Part shown: positions 22,732 to 34,603 of the stretch, one piece after another
Layout of the letters: each line of letters begins with the position of its first letter
Numbering within the stretch: position 1 is the first letter of the stretch
Assembly (NCBI RefSeq): GCF_022376445.1
Contig: NW_025954962.1
Location: forward strand, 496,001 to 560,000
Length of the DNA: 64,000 bases
Direction of reading: 5' to 3'
DNA from: Fomitopsis serialis
Lineage: Eukaryota > Basidiomycota > Agaricomycetes > Polyporales > Fomitopsidaceae
Program-made: the position numbers and the translations under genes
Notes under the pieces: model-generated
Told to the model about the DNA's origin: nothing
The model's input: only the letters and a program-made list of their open reading frames with translations
The model's database searches: none

Positions 22732-24045
22732 CTGGGGAGATGAAGAGGGTGAGGGGGGACGCAGAGCCTGCGCGAGACGTGGCTTACCTCGAGGGTCGGC
22801 GAGGAATGGAAGGGAGGAAGAATCGCCTCTGGTCGCGAAGAGTGCTCTTGTTTGGCGTTGATTGACCGCGTGGCGTCAACTTCTAGTCGCGGCTTGGGCA
22901 ACAGCAGCGTCTGCAACCGCCGTCTCCTCAGCATCCGACGACCACCAGCCCGAGCTCGCAGACCCACTCACCCAGCCCACAGGCCGTTCCGGCGTCGGGG
23001 AGGTCGACCTGAGAGATGACATGGCACACGGAGACCTCGCCGTTCCAGACCATATGCATTTTAGACACCACCATCTTCCAAATCTTATCAGCACCCATGA
23101 GGCTGTAAACAGTCTCACCGAAGCGCTTCTAGGCTCACAGGCCACGCCAGGGCCACGCTAACTACAGTCGTCATACCGTAGGTGACAGGTTGTATGGCGT
23201 TCTTGTTCGTATTACGGGCCTCAAGGCAATAGGATATCCAATGCTGCCCGGTGTAACTGCCAGTGACCAACAAGAGACATGATCCGACATCCCAATCATT
23301 TGGGCAATTAATCACTAGTAGTCGACTGAAGTTGAAAGGGCCGGTTCCGGTGGGTTGTTCGGTGACGCTTCGTCTTCGGCTCGCTCATGACCAGAGCCTA
23401 AGAACTTCATTATGAGTTCTCTTCGTAGCATATATAGGCTTTGCATGCAATCAGTAGAGCTTCGAATGACCGGTCGGACATGGCAACCAGCCTGAGAATA
23501 TGAGATCCTGCATCCGCAGGTTCAACGTTTCACGTTCAACTCCGGACCTACCCCTTGACAGTCTTGTCCGCGCAAGCAGTGCGGACCCTGCCGGATACGG
23601 ATCCTAAGACCCATACGGCGACAGGAACACGGGGCAGAGCAGGGAGTTCAACCTGGCGAAGGTTTGTATTTACCATTCCATAACGTTGAATGCATTCCCC
23701 GCACTGTCCCCACGTACTGTACTGGGGATGTAGCGCATAGTTCGCTATAGTTCGGTTGGTGTTTGCGAATTCGTCCCGAGCATCTTCTGATCTGGAGGGC
23801 AAATGCATTCAAGACAGACGGCCAATTGTATTGATGTCCCTTAACGCATTTTCACCACGGAAGACGAACATGCTCATACTGTCGGCTGACTTGCTTCTGC
23901 AGTCTTTGTATATGTTAGACTGCCGCTATGAATGAAAACATGCGTTCAGCGCACCTCTTACGACATTCACACCTCAGACGGGAGAGACGGGAGAGGCACC
24001 ATTCTGAAGACGAGTATGTGAGAGTCAAAAGCAATGTGATATGTA
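22732..24045. other. 1.3-kb gene-poor gap upstream of the septin gene
   Basis: The first 56 bases are a probable 5' UTR intron of the septin gene (GTAAGC at 22787 on the minus strand, AG touching the ATG). The rest should contain the septin promoter and the mS35 3' end. Short open frames here show no conserved segment. No tRNA fold was found. Confidence 0.5.
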
Positions 24046-24956
24046 CTACTGGAATGTAGGTGGGCTAGGCGTAGTGCTCTGATCGACGGTGGGCAACCAT
24101 TCCTTGGGGAAGTCTCTGATAGATGGCCGGACATTCCTGCGGCCATAGACATGATCTCCCTTGGCCTCCTTACGTTTCTTCGCCTCGATGTGCCGCGTGT
24201 CAAGGGGAACGTCCACGAAACTGTCTTTCGTGTTCTGTCGAACGTACGTCAGCAACAGCGAGAATAGCGCAGACCGTGATGGCGACTCACATTTGCCTCC
24301 GTAAGCAGCCTGTCCAGCGCATCACTAGCCCATTTCAGGTTCTGGGCAGGCATGGGGAAGTCTTCGCAGGAAACGCTGAAGTAACCATGCTCCGGGCTCT
24401 CCTCGAGGGGTGAGATACCTGAGTTGACAGGCGGTTCCGGTGTCCAGCGAGAGCCGGTTAGGAGCTTGAATTTGTGTATCGCAGCCTCGTCTTTCAGAGG
24501 CAGACGAGCCACAGGGACGACGATGGTGCGCTTCAGACTCGCCGGGTGTTCTTCACCACCGTAGGCTATCGAGCGCACGACCAGAGGCGCGGAAGAACTT
24601 GGTGGCACAAACGGCTTGCGATACGCTTCGCTCGAGATATGAGCACTGGAAACGTAGACATGCGCGGACTACCTACCGACCAGGTTGGGCATCTCATGCT
24701 CAATGAGACGCCAGTAGTACAGCACGCGACGTTGCTGCTGCAGTCTGAGGTGCCCTGCTGAGCCCGTGTCCAGCGCGTCATATTGCTCGTTCTCCTCCAG
24801 CAAGCTGTCGTCTAGTGCCTCCAACCCCGGTAGACGAGCCCCTGCATTTTTGACGTCGGGCTGGCGCCGGAGGGCTACCGCGGCGGATGTGTGGAACTGG
24901 TCCATCCTGAGAGCAGGAAGACGACATGCCCTGCATGCCCTCTGGACGACGAGCAT
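24046..24956 (-). CDS. RSM24: Mitochondrial small-subunit ribosomal protein mS35 (Rsm24/MRPS35)
   Basis: mS35 is a mitochondria-specific protein of the small ribosomal subunit. The N-terminus MLVVQRACRACRLPALRM and the downstream QFHTSAAVALRR form a typical mitochondrial targeting sequence with processing site. The conserved core reads VLYYWRLIEHEMPNL, KPFVPPSSSAPLVVRSIAYG, GEEHPASLKRTIVVPVARLPL, FKLLTGSRW and SCEDFPMPAQNLKWASD. Three exons join in frame. The C-terminus (RNVRPSIRDFPKEWLP) is also family-typical. The gene is clean. It diverges from the CXXC protein gene across 197 bases. Confidence 0.85.
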
Positions 24957-25153
24957 GGCGTGGTAAGAGCGAGACGCTGCGGAGGGCGAGGAGACGGTAG
25001 CGACAAGTCGGAATGGCAAAGCCAGCAGCGCGCAAACCCGCGCCTCGGTTAGATGCGCACATCTCAGATCTCGATCGCATTCACCGTCCATTGGGCGTCT
25101 CTTTCACGCGTCCACACTTGCTGAAGCACAACACCGTGAATCCAGTCGCCACC

Positions 25154-25913
25154 ATGGTCGTGAGTCGCGACCGCCCCGATGCGTGCAGTGGACTGATGCG
25201 CAATAGCATCTCTTATTGTCCGTAAAGGCCGACCTCGAGAATGTCACCGATCTAGTCCCCGCCACACAATCTTCGAGTACTTCTTCCAAGTGAAGAGCTG
25301 CCAGTGTCCTCGGGTTACTGAACGTTCTTTAATCCCTAAACCCAGGTAAAATGCACAAGCTGCAACGAAGTGCACCCGAAGATGGTATCCGTAACAGCGT
25401 GGTACGCCCTGGCATCCTCGCGCCCTGTGCTAGCTCGCTCATCGGAAAGCTCCTGCTGCAGGAGGAACGCGAAGTAACATCCGGCAAGGGCAGCGTTGCG
25501 CATTTCGTCTGGCGATGTGGACTCTGCAAACGAGAGTCATCCGCCAAATTGAACCCGGCTTCAAACCACAGCCATATTCAGCGGACGCCAATGGCCAGTT
25601 CGCGCCTTTCTGACCATTGATTGTCGCGGCTTGGAGTTCGTCGGATTTGATCCCAGGGTGCGCATAAGCTTGATGAGGATCTGTCCGTCCCGATGGCTGA
25701 CGGGGTGCCGTAGGGAACGTGGCGATGCGTAGGGGCAGAATCCGCTACTGTCTTTGACGAAGTGGACCTGGATGAAGGCGAGTGGGTCGATTACGATGAG
25801 AAGGTTGTCTCAATGATCTCTGCAACAATTCAATTTGTGCTCATCGTCTGAATCCATAGGCCGCGCTACCAGTTGGCATCTCCAATATAGAGAGCAAGTG
25901 GACGAGAGCGTGA
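25154..25913 (+). CDS. CXXC-motif zinc-binding protein (UPF0587/DUF866; frame-disrupted)
   Basis: This belongs to the small eukaryotic CZIB/DUF866 family, which binds one zinc through two CXXC pairs; its cellular role is poorly defined. The pairs are visible as KCTSCNEVHPK and WRCGLCKRES. The N-terminus is MV, an intron at 25160-25206, then HLLLSVKADLENVTDLVPAT. Later exons give DCRGLEFVGFDPR, GTWRCVGAESATVFDEVDL, EGEWVDYDEK and the end LPVGISNIESKWTRA. The coding part of exon 1 is just two codons. Three or four single-base breaks occur (about 25271, 25399, 25552 and 25610). With them corrected the length, about 165 residues, is normal. Confidence 0.82.
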
Positions 25914-26350
25914 ACTTGTAGCAATGTCGTAAGATTACCAGTTGAGGTTGTACTGGCTGTTCATACGAAGCGTTGTACGGCGCCGCGAGGGAGCTCACAG
26001 CACCTTGCAGCAGGTCTCGCAAGTAGCTACATAACGGGCCTAACACGAACCAATCCTTTGCTCAGAGTATGGTACACATGCGTCCGACATACTAACAAAC
26101 CCGCAACTGCAAGAGCGATACATGTGCGAAGTGATATGAGAGGTCTGATTAGGTCAAGTATCATGCTACATGTGTGAAACGAAACGGACGCGATTGAACG
26201 AGGGATGGGGGTAGGACATTGTGTTTCGAGGAGTGCTAGTATAAAGCATGCAACGGGTAGGGACAATGGGGATGCCTTGTCCAAAAGACGACAGAGAAAG
26301 AAAGTGGATATAGATGATGCTGCTGACGGGTAATACACACATGGGTTGCC
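25914..26350. other. Convergent intergenic region, CXXC protein / BCK1
   Basis: This 437-base stretch lies between two stop codons. It holds the two 3' untranslated regions and nothing else that I can see. Confidence 0.5.
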
Positions 26351-29300
26351 CTATTGGAAACCCGGGAACTCCCAGCCCGGCTGGAGTTCGAGATATGGAT
26401 GTTGCCGTAGTTCAGCTGCACTCGGCCGTAGGTTGGGGTCCCTGGGTCAAAGGTATAAGTTGACTGCAGTGACGACGGCGTTCAGAATGACTTACATAGC
26501 AAAGCAGCTCTGACGGAAGTCATCAGCTAGGGGAGACAGCGTGATGCTTTCAGGCAGAGGCGGGGCTACCCGGTTTTGATACAACTGGGCAGGAACATTG
26601 TCAGCACCGGAACTCGACGACAAGGGATCCCAACCTACGTGGAGCAAGACTGCCATCGCCTCTTGACCATTCCAAGGTCGCTGCCCTGTCCACATCTCGT
26701 ACACGACACAGCCGACACTCCAGATATCCACCTTGGAGTTATACCCTCCCTTCTGGGAGTTAATAACTTCAGGAGCCATCCAAAACACCGTGCCCTGCAT
26801 CGACGTGTAAGCTCCCGCCTGGTTGACGTCGTCTGTGCGCTTGGAGATGCCGAAATCAGAAATCTTGCAGATCCCGTTCGTCTCTACCAGAATATTGTCT
26901 GCTTTCAAATCCTATTCCATAGTCAGCGTATGTTGCGCAGCATGACATGATAATATACGCACTCGATGCAAGATGCCTTTACCGTGAAGGTATTCCAAGC
27001 CAGACAAGATTTGACCCATAAATGACTTCGTGACTTCCTCCTCGAACTTGCCGTATCTGCGTAGGCAGCTGGCGATAGATCCACCAGGAACGTACTCCAA
27101 AAAGCTACGGGCGTATCAATAAACGCAGACCAGCGAAAGACCAGCGGGACAACGCACATGCTCAAGAACGCTGGCGTCTCTTCGAATCCAAGATACTGCA
27201 CAATATTCGGGTGATCTAAATCTTTCAGTGTCTCGCTCTCCAGCTTCAGGGCCTCTACGACGGTGACCTGCCGCGTGTCGCTTATGTCGCTGGCGGTTCT
27301 CGGTATCTCCACTTGCTTGACGGCGATCATTTCACCAGTCGTAGCGTTCAGTGCGAGATACACCTTGCCGTATGTGCCCTTCCCGATGAGTTCACCACGA
27401 ATCCACCTGAAGATCGCTGCAAACTATTGCGTAAATATAACAAAATGATGCGAGAGACGGAGGTACATACGTCTGACAACACCTCCTGGTGACGCCTCCG
27501 AAGGGATAGGTGGCACTTCGGCTTCCGTGGTGACTTCCTCGACCTTGCTGCCCCACAATTTGGTGTTGCGCTTCCGCAGGGCGGCAGGAATGGAAGTCTC
27601 CATTCGCGATGCGCGTTTCTTGAGCTCCGCAGCCACCACTCGAATAGATTTCTTGTGCTTGTTGCGTTGCGGCGCCGGGATGGGGTTCTCAGTGGTGATA
27701 GGAGACGTGCCGCCTGAAGGCATCTCGATGACAGGCCGATCGAGGTCATGCGCGGGGAAGAAGACATCCATACGCTCGAGGACAGCTTCCGGTGGAGGAC
27801 GAGGAGCCCATTCAACATTGTCGTCAAAGGTGCTTCTGCGAATGTCCTTGTTGCCACTTGTGTCGACATGCGGGTATGGCCGTCGTGAAGTCTGCGTAGG
27901 GAATGGAGGTGGATGGTGATCGGGCGGTGCTGGGAAGTTCGCTGGAGGAGTCCTGGATGTGTCGTAGTTCCCGGGAGGTGACGGCACATCAGCCGTAGGC
28001 GGAGGCTTCTGAACATTCCCCGGGTTCATGAAGAAATCACCCTCATCACTGTCCGACTCCGAGGATGTCAATGAACGGTTGGCGGCGCGACGCATGGAAG
28101 ACCTCATGATCTTAGAAGGCTTGACAGTGCCATCCTCGCTGTCGTTAACCAACTTCGCCCACACCTCCCTTTCGGCCCGAAGTACGGTGGACTCAGATGT
28201 AGTCCTGTCTCCTGGCATACCACGATCCACAGCCGGTCTCGGATACAGCTCGGGACTATGATGCGAGTTATAAGGACCGTAAGGGCTGCGTGGAGGCGTG
28301 GGCCTCATGGAAGGTGTCGGTCTTTCGCGAGGAGAAGTCGCGAGGAACGCATCTTCGCGGGCTACCGTGCCACTTGGAGAGGTCATGAGATGAGGAGGAA
28401 TATGCGGAGGTCGGCCAGGACGAGCAGTCGAGCGATCATCGTTAGGACTGACCATCGTGGGATGGTTCGACAAATTTCCTCGATCCTGCGCGGAGCGCGG
28501 TCGAGGGAAAGGCTCCGTGGCAGGCGGCGAGGTAGGCGTCAAGTGCGATGTAGACGCGCCCGGAGTGTTGCCGTAGGGAGGAGACGTGACGGTACGAGTC
28601 GAGGGAGTAGCAGGCGACATTCCTCCACGGCGTAGGTCATGCATCCGTCGACTTAAATCGCGGTCGACATCAGCGTACGTAGCAGAGCCTAGCTCCCCTG
28701 ATGTCGAAGGGCGACTGCTCGTCGAAGGTAGCGGGGGCTGAGGATGGATCTTTCCGTGTCGTGTACCGGGCATAAGACTAGGAGGAACCTGTTGTGCCGC
28801 AACTCTCAGGTTGGGATGACTTTTCATGCCCAACAAGCGTGGAGCAGTCCTCGGAGTGTCGTAGGTCCCACTAACGAGATAACTCTTTGGGATCGGAACC
28901 TGCGACTTGTTCTTCTTCTTCCCCTTATGGTCGTTCATCCCACCTGGCACGAGAGTGCGGGGTGGGAAGAAGGGAGAGTGGACACCGTTACCATGATGCG
29001 GAGGAGAGAGGCCGTCCTGAGGTGTACGTGGGCGAGCTTTCTTGGTAGACTCATCCTTGCGTCGCAGTCGCTCGTCGCGAGGATGCTCCCGCCGGGCATC
29101 GTTCCGCGATACTGGTGACTCGGAAGAATCATTTGCGTCCGAAGCCGCGACTTGTCTATGCCGGACGAGGGTAAAATCGTCTTGGTCGTGTGTCATAGAC
29201 GGTGACCAACGTGATGAACTGTCATATCTTCCATGAGGGTACGAGGGATGAGAAGCGATCGACGAGTATTCGCTGCGTGGAGGTATGTCGGCTCGGACGA

Positions 29301-30686
29301 TCGGCGACTCGGCACCTTGAGAAACCTTCTGCATTGGAGGATGGGCGAGGGGTGCGGTCGGTTTGCGCGCATCTCGATCGCCGTTGTTGAGATCGTCCGA
29401 CACCGACGGTTCATAACCGGGATCCTCGGTGGGTACACGCTCGCTCGCAGATGACTGGCTCCCATGTCTTGACCTCGATCTCGGCCGTCGCGGTTTCGGA
29501 ACCAAGTCGTGTTGAGGCAATGTCGGAGGCGGTATCGGATGATCCATAGACATGTCGGGGTCTTGTTCGTGTGGAGGTTCGTGCACGAACGCGGAAGAGT
29601 GCGAGACAAGCAGCTTCAACGTCCCCGTCTCATCGCCTTGCTGACGACAGAGGTTGAACAACTCTTCATCTGTCAGGGCATCACCGATGGCAAATTTTGA
29701 CACCTCAGTACGATAAATTGAATAATTCGGTTGTGCTTCATCAGACACCTGCAACTACAACAGACAGATGGTGAGCAGCGTGGTTTGGGAACGACACTAT
29801 CTTGTGCGCATACCTTGGCGAAAATCCTTTCACGAATGAAAGGACCAGTCATTGCACCACTGGCATCGACAATTATGAACTCCTCGGTGTTCGTGGTGAC
29901 AAGCAAGGCAACCTTCTCAATAGGCTTCTCCGCGACCTTCGGGAAATGATGGGGCATATAAAAACTAGGCGCAGAAGTACCCGGTTGAAATGGCGGGTGC
30001 GCAGAGTAGGAATCAGAAGCACTGCTGGTTGGCTGGACTTGTGAGTGGGGCGTGTATGCGTCGGGGGTTGAGCTAGTTGGCGACTAATGGAGAGCTCAGT
30101 CAACGATTCAAAGGGAGATGAGAGATGCTAAGACGTACACTGGACGGCCTGCTATTCTGCGAAGATCTACGAACATGAGGTCGTCGCGAGAAGGGCGATT
30201 TGAAGGCATCCACGATTTGCGCCGAGCGCTGACATACCGCGTCGTTGCGGTCTGAAGGGAGTGCGACCATCTCCGGCCTGAGGGTGCCCTCGCCCAACAG
30301 ATCTATGGGAGGTGCACTCTGTCCCGGTGTGCTGGGGGTGGTGTCGACTCGACGGCGGGTGAACTGGTGCTCGAAGGGGACGACAGGGCCGGATTCGATG
30401 GGGTTGACTGATAGCCTCTCCCCTGGTCTGGAATGTCGGTGGTGAGCGGCGGAGGGAGAGGCCCACGGCCCGTAGGCGGCTGCGGCCTTTCTACCGCTGC
30501 ACCACGACCGGGACTGGGGAGAGGTCGGCGGCGGTAGTCAGGTTTGTGCGAGCTCGAGTTCTGTTTCGTCTCCTCCGACTCGCTGCTGGAATCGGGACCT
30601 GGGTTGTTGACGACCAGGATGCGCGGACGAGCAGGCTTGCGGCTCTTGCTGCTCACATTTGTGCTCGATCGTGTGTCGTCCGACAT
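26351..30686 (-). CDS. BCK1: MAP kinase kinase kinase, Bck1-like (cell-wall integrity pathway)
   Basis: The product is a protein kinase that in fungi links Pkc1 to the Mkk-Slt2 cascade protecting the cell wall. Its roughly 1,280 residues have a long, disordered Ser/Pro/Arg-rich N-terminal half. A conserved regulatory block lies within it (ALLVTTNTEEFIIVDASGAM, GDALTDEELFNLC), and the kinase domain is at the end: GKGTYGKVYLA, AVKQVE, EYVPGGSIASCL, HR-intron-DLKADN, DFGISKR, GTVFWMAPEV, DIWSVGCVVYEMWTG. The C-terminus is RPSAAELRQHPYLE-like and stops at 26351-26353. The ATG at 30686 opens MSDDTRSSTN. All kinase exons join in frame. One likely missing C in a CCCCC run near 30335-30345 breaks the N-terminal region. 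Confidence 0.88.
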
Positions 30687-31678
30687 GATAGCAAACGAAT
30701 GTTGAGGTGCGAATGCAGTGGTCGGAACAGGCTGCAGACCGAGGTGACGATACGGAAAGAAAGGAAGGGGCGTCGACAGAGACCAGCCCGAGACAATGGT
30801 GGGGCAGCCAGAGCGAGCTGCGAGGGGTCCTGATGGGTGAAGACGAGACAGACGAGGGAGAACAGAGCGTCGTCGAGCGGGACCACGAAGGCGACCGAGA
30901 AAGCGCGTTGCGCCCAGCGCCAGGCACCTCTGGAGCAACGGTGGCTGCTGACATAAGCATCGAAACCGAGGGGGCGTCTCGCCTCGGTCGACGGTCTCCC
31001 AATCAGGCAGGAGGCCCACCGCGCCGGACACGCTGCGTCCCACTGGCAGGTGCGTCCTCTGCGCGGCCCCTTCTGAACCTCTCTTCCGCCCTGGTGTCCG
31101 CGTCCTCCTCCCGGCGTGGCTGCGGCGTGCTGCGCCCCATTCATCGCCCTTCTATCTCGAATACACACGCCCGCCGTGCACCGTTCATATCTTCTAATCG
31201 GAGCCTCAAGGCCGGCCAAGTCCCGCCGCCATTCATCCTCCGCCACGGCCTGGCCAGCCGCCCCCATCTCCGAAGCAGCTCCTCTTTGCAGTCGACCACC
31301 CGAGCGCGCACACGTCTGCGATATGATTGTCGCGATGCAAGCCGTTTCAACCACGGACAACGTCGAACAACCGTTTCATCAATCCGCACGCATCGACGGC
31401 CGGGCGTCACTGCCCCGCGCTGGACGATTTCGACATGCAACGTGCCTTCTGGGACGAATGCGCCGAAGCCGGGGCGTCGACCACCCAAGCTAGTCAAGGA
31501 TGGAAGGTTCGCGCGCCATTTCATCTCACCGGACAAGGACACACATTTCGATGCGAACGCGCTGGGCGCCTCCGTCCCAAGCACCGGGATCGCCCTCCAC
31601 AAGTCAGCTGTGCAGCAGTAAAGTACATACACGAGAATACATGATCCGTCAACAAAGCAATAGAACCCCGTTTCAACT
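30687..31678. other. Long leader region of BCK1
   Basis: This 992-base GC-rich stretch lies between the BCK1 start and the GID8 stop. Both strands are open over long distances (304 codons on + without an ATG at its start, 235 on -), which is expected by chance in GC-rich DNA. I see no conserved protein segment and treat it as promoter and leader. Confidence 0.5.
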
Positions 31679-32811
31679 TCACTTCCCACCATATTGAAAC
31701 GTACCCTCTCCGAGATCGAGCTGAGTGGTGCTTGTTGTTATCGAGTGCACATAGAATGCAAGAGAACACCGCACCTTGGGAAACTCTGCATGCTCGCCGA
31801 GCATGTTCTCTCCCCAGCACAGAAGTCGGAGAGGCCGACCAGTTTCGCCTCCTTGCCCTGGCTAGACTCTCGAGAATGGCGGAGTTACCTCGCCGGCAGT
31901 TTTCGTCCGTTGCGCCGGTGACAGAAGTTCACTGATCGCCGGAGGGGCCAATGGGGACGATTCAAAGCTAAAAGCGCCATGGTCGCTCGAGCTCGGACAG
32001 GAATCTGGGCTCTCTTCGCCCCTCGGAGCCAGTTCCTCTTGAGCGAATCGAAGTGCTTCTACCGTGTGACCTTCCTTAATGAACTCGATGAGCTTCTGCT
32101 GCTGTAGGCGGAAGTAGAGGGCCGGATTCGTGTCTAGAAGCTGTGAAGCGACTGTTATCAGCGATTTCCGTCGAGATAGGGTATGAGAGGACGGAAGATC
32201 ATATTGAAGACTGAAGTTTTGGTGTATAGAGTATCATCACAGGCCCGAAGGCCTATGCGTGGTGCATGAAAGTTTAATCCTTTGCGACCCACTGGGGAAG
32301 CAGAACGAAGCAATGGCAGATGCTCACCTCCGGGTTGAGGTCGTTCACACGAGTGATCGCCTCGCTCACATCGCCTCGCTGCAATGCCTCACGAATATTC
32401 ATGCGACTCTCGATGCTCTCGAAGTCCACCGGCGACTCCAATCCAGACTCGCGAGAAAACTCCTCCGCGCGTCTTGTAACCCTCGATGACGAGATAATCC
32501 ATGACAAGGCGGTTCAAGTCACTGTCGAGCAAAAAATCAGTACATGTTTCATACCTCACTTGCGAAAAAGAGCATGGTGAAGGCATCAGATAATACATGC
32601 AATAACATTTATCTCATCTCATAGTTCAGAGAGATTCCCAATAGTTTGTTCATCCCATAGTCCTTCACCAACACGAACACGAACGGAAACTCACTGTTTG
32701 ACACCCTGACATCGTGCAAACGTCGCTCCCATTCTCCTGCAGGATCTTCTGTGACGGCTGACAAGAATTAGCACAATCGACTCTAACGAGCAGGGACGAG
32801 TAACTGACCAT
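31679..32811 (-). CDS. GID8: GID8 subunit of the CTLH/GID ubiquitin ligase (frame-disrupted)
   Basis: GID8 is a scaffold of the GID/CTLH E3 ligase that removes gluconeogenic enzymes in yeast. In order I see an N-terminal WERRLHDVRVSN segment, the LisH motif LNRLVMDYLVIEGY, CTLH-type AEEFSRESGL and ESRMNIREALQRGDVSEAI, RVNDLNPELLDTNPALYFRL, the CRA-region FIKEGHTVEALRFAQEELAP, and ISELLSPAQRTKTAGEV. The end, after a final intron, is LDLGEGTFQYGGK. At least five one-base jumps occur (about 32535, 32480, 31995, 31975, 31895 and 31835). The start at 32811 is tentative, because it depends on a two-part 5' exon and one more frame jump. Confidence 0.8.
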
Positions 32812-33266
32812 AGGGGAAGCGGTGAGCAAGGGTACACAGATTTATGCAGGAAAAGCTCGTTTAGGGCAAGCCGTCTGGTGTAGTCATTGGCAGTGGCGCT
32901 TGTGATCGACCAATGGCATCCCTTTATAATGCGTCCAGACGAACGCTTGTCAACTATTGTATCTACATCGTACCCTCGCAGGATGCACGTAGCAGCATCT
33001 TTTGAACGCGGTGCGTGATCACACTGCAGTCACTGCAATGTACATGAATCCGATGTACATGAAGGTCCCTGAGAGTTGATGCATTGTTACGATCGCTCGA
33101 GCCTCGTGCATGCTATCGTGAACCAGCGACTACACAACGCCAAAAGGCGGCGCAACTCCTGGCTTCTAAACCAAGCATCTCAGATGTTCTGAGTAGGCTA
33201 GGTATCCTTCATTCAAGATTGCGCCGCTAATGACGGCTATCGGAGCCGACTTGTAATATCTGACAA
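32812..33266. other. Intergenic region between GID8 start and RRP15 stop
   Basis: This 455-base stretch should hold the GID8 promoter and RRP15 3' end. No further feature is seen. Confidence 0.5.
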
Positions 33267-34125
33267 TCATGCCTTGGCGACAATGCCGCCAGACCGAATG
33301 ATGTCGAGGAAATCGTCTTGACCCAGCGTTGCTGCAGTGATATGTGAGCCGTGCCATTCCGTTATACGAATGGGTAATGAGCATACACACTTTCTTTCCC
33401 TCTTCCGATGACATTGTCCTTCTCCTTACCCTTCTTCGCTACCTTCTTTTTGTCAAGGACAGGGGCAGGTAGTGTGGGCTTTCCTGAACCTCTCTGAGCT
33501 TTCACCTCTACAGCAGCAGTCGTAGATGCGGCCTGGGACTGTTGTATCGCGTTGAACAACTTTACAACTACATAGCATCCCAGGGTCAGAAGCTGGCTAG
33601 GCGAACGGAATGGTCAGACGCACCTCCTCTTTGAGCGACTTTCCGGAGTGCTCTCTCGCTTTCGCCACCCCATCCACCGATGACGTCCCTTATTCGTCCC
33701 TTCTCCTCCTTCTCCTTCTTCTCTACCTCCAGCACCTTCTTCCCCTTCGTCTCCAGTTTCTCGTCATTCCGTTTCCTCGCGATAGATGGCTTGAGAGACA
33801 GTGGCAACGCAGAGGGTGCATCGGTGCTCAGCAGTGTTTGCAGAGTTGCACCGAAGCGCGTCGCATCCGTAGCTCGGTGTTTGCGCTTCAAGGTCTTTTT
33901 CGACTTGGCCCACTTTGGCTCTCCAATTTCGTCGTCTGTATCAGGAGACGACCCAGCGTCGTTCTCGGAACCATCGGCTTCGGAGTCTGCCTCGTGCAAA
34001 GAGTCACTGCGATCGCCCGAGTTAGACTCTTCTGCGCCCGAGAATTCTTCCTCCGGGCGGGGCGTCAGTTTTCTGCGTTTTGTGGGAGGTGCAGCAGGAG
34101 CGCTGTGAGTGGCTTGTTTTGCCAT
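33267..34125 (-). CDS. RRP15: Ribosomal RNA-processing protein RRP15-like
   Basis: Rrp15 is a nucleolar factor of the pre-60S particle needed for 27S pre-rRNA maturation. The N-terminal third is acidic and serine-rich with a basic KRRKLTPR patch. The conserved domain begins near KSKKTLKRKHRATDATRFGA, continues LSTDAPSALPLSLKPSIARK and a lysine/glutamate-rich helix, then RIRDVIGG and LRKVAQRGVVKLFNAIQQSQ. It ends FLDIIRSGGIVAKA. Three exons join cleanly. The start at 34125 (MAKQATHSAP) is the first ATG followed by this composition. The same frame stays open upstream only through non-ATG codons. It is divergent from the dilute-domain gene. Confidence 0.85.
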
Positions 34126-34603
34126 GGGTGAGAGACTTGTGTCCGTGGGTGTGCAGCGAATGGGGAATGCAGGACTTGGTGCAAAGAGGATGGAGGGTAT
34201 GGAGAAGGACAGTTGCCAGAAGCGGCAAGTGATCGACTGGTAAACTGCAAGTACACACAGGCGCCCATATGGAGACCGCGCGCGGGGCTGACGACCACTC
34301 TCTGAGACGCGCTGCACCCCAAGGACCGTCCTCTGCCACCCTCTGGCCTTCGCAGCACACAGCCGGCTCACTGCGGTCGCGGCTGCCACGAAGAAGGGCA
34401 CGGGAGTCTCTGCCTTTCCGCGGACAACGCACATCGACATATCCGATCTGCAGGTGTGCACGCTGTTGTCCGACCCTTCGCGCGTTTCTGCGGGTGAGCC
34501 GCGACAACTTGGCACGCGACGGTTCCGCACCCCTCCGAAGAAAACGCTACCAGGCATCAACTGTCCTAGCAAGTAATTCAGTGACAGGGTCAAGGTCGAC
34601 TCG
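34126..34603. other. Divergent promoter, RRP15 / ankyrin-dilute gene
   Basis: This 478-base stretch lies between two start codons. It is GC-rich near 34270-34500 and open on the minus strand, but has no conserved protein segment. Confidence 0.5.

Noticed and set aside
23490..23560. tRNA B-box-like GTTCAACTC
   Set aside because: The flanking bases do not form a T-stem, and no acceptor or anticodon arm can be drawn.
30707..31621. 304-codon open frame upstream of BCK1 on the + strand
   Set aside because: It begins at GTG, lies in a GC-rich leader, is Arg/Ser-rich and has no conserved segment or splice pattern.
34126..34593. Upstream extension of the RRP15 frame
   Set aside because: It begins with a non-ATG codon and adds a Cys/Arg-rich stretch unlike the family; the ATG at 34125 is preferred.
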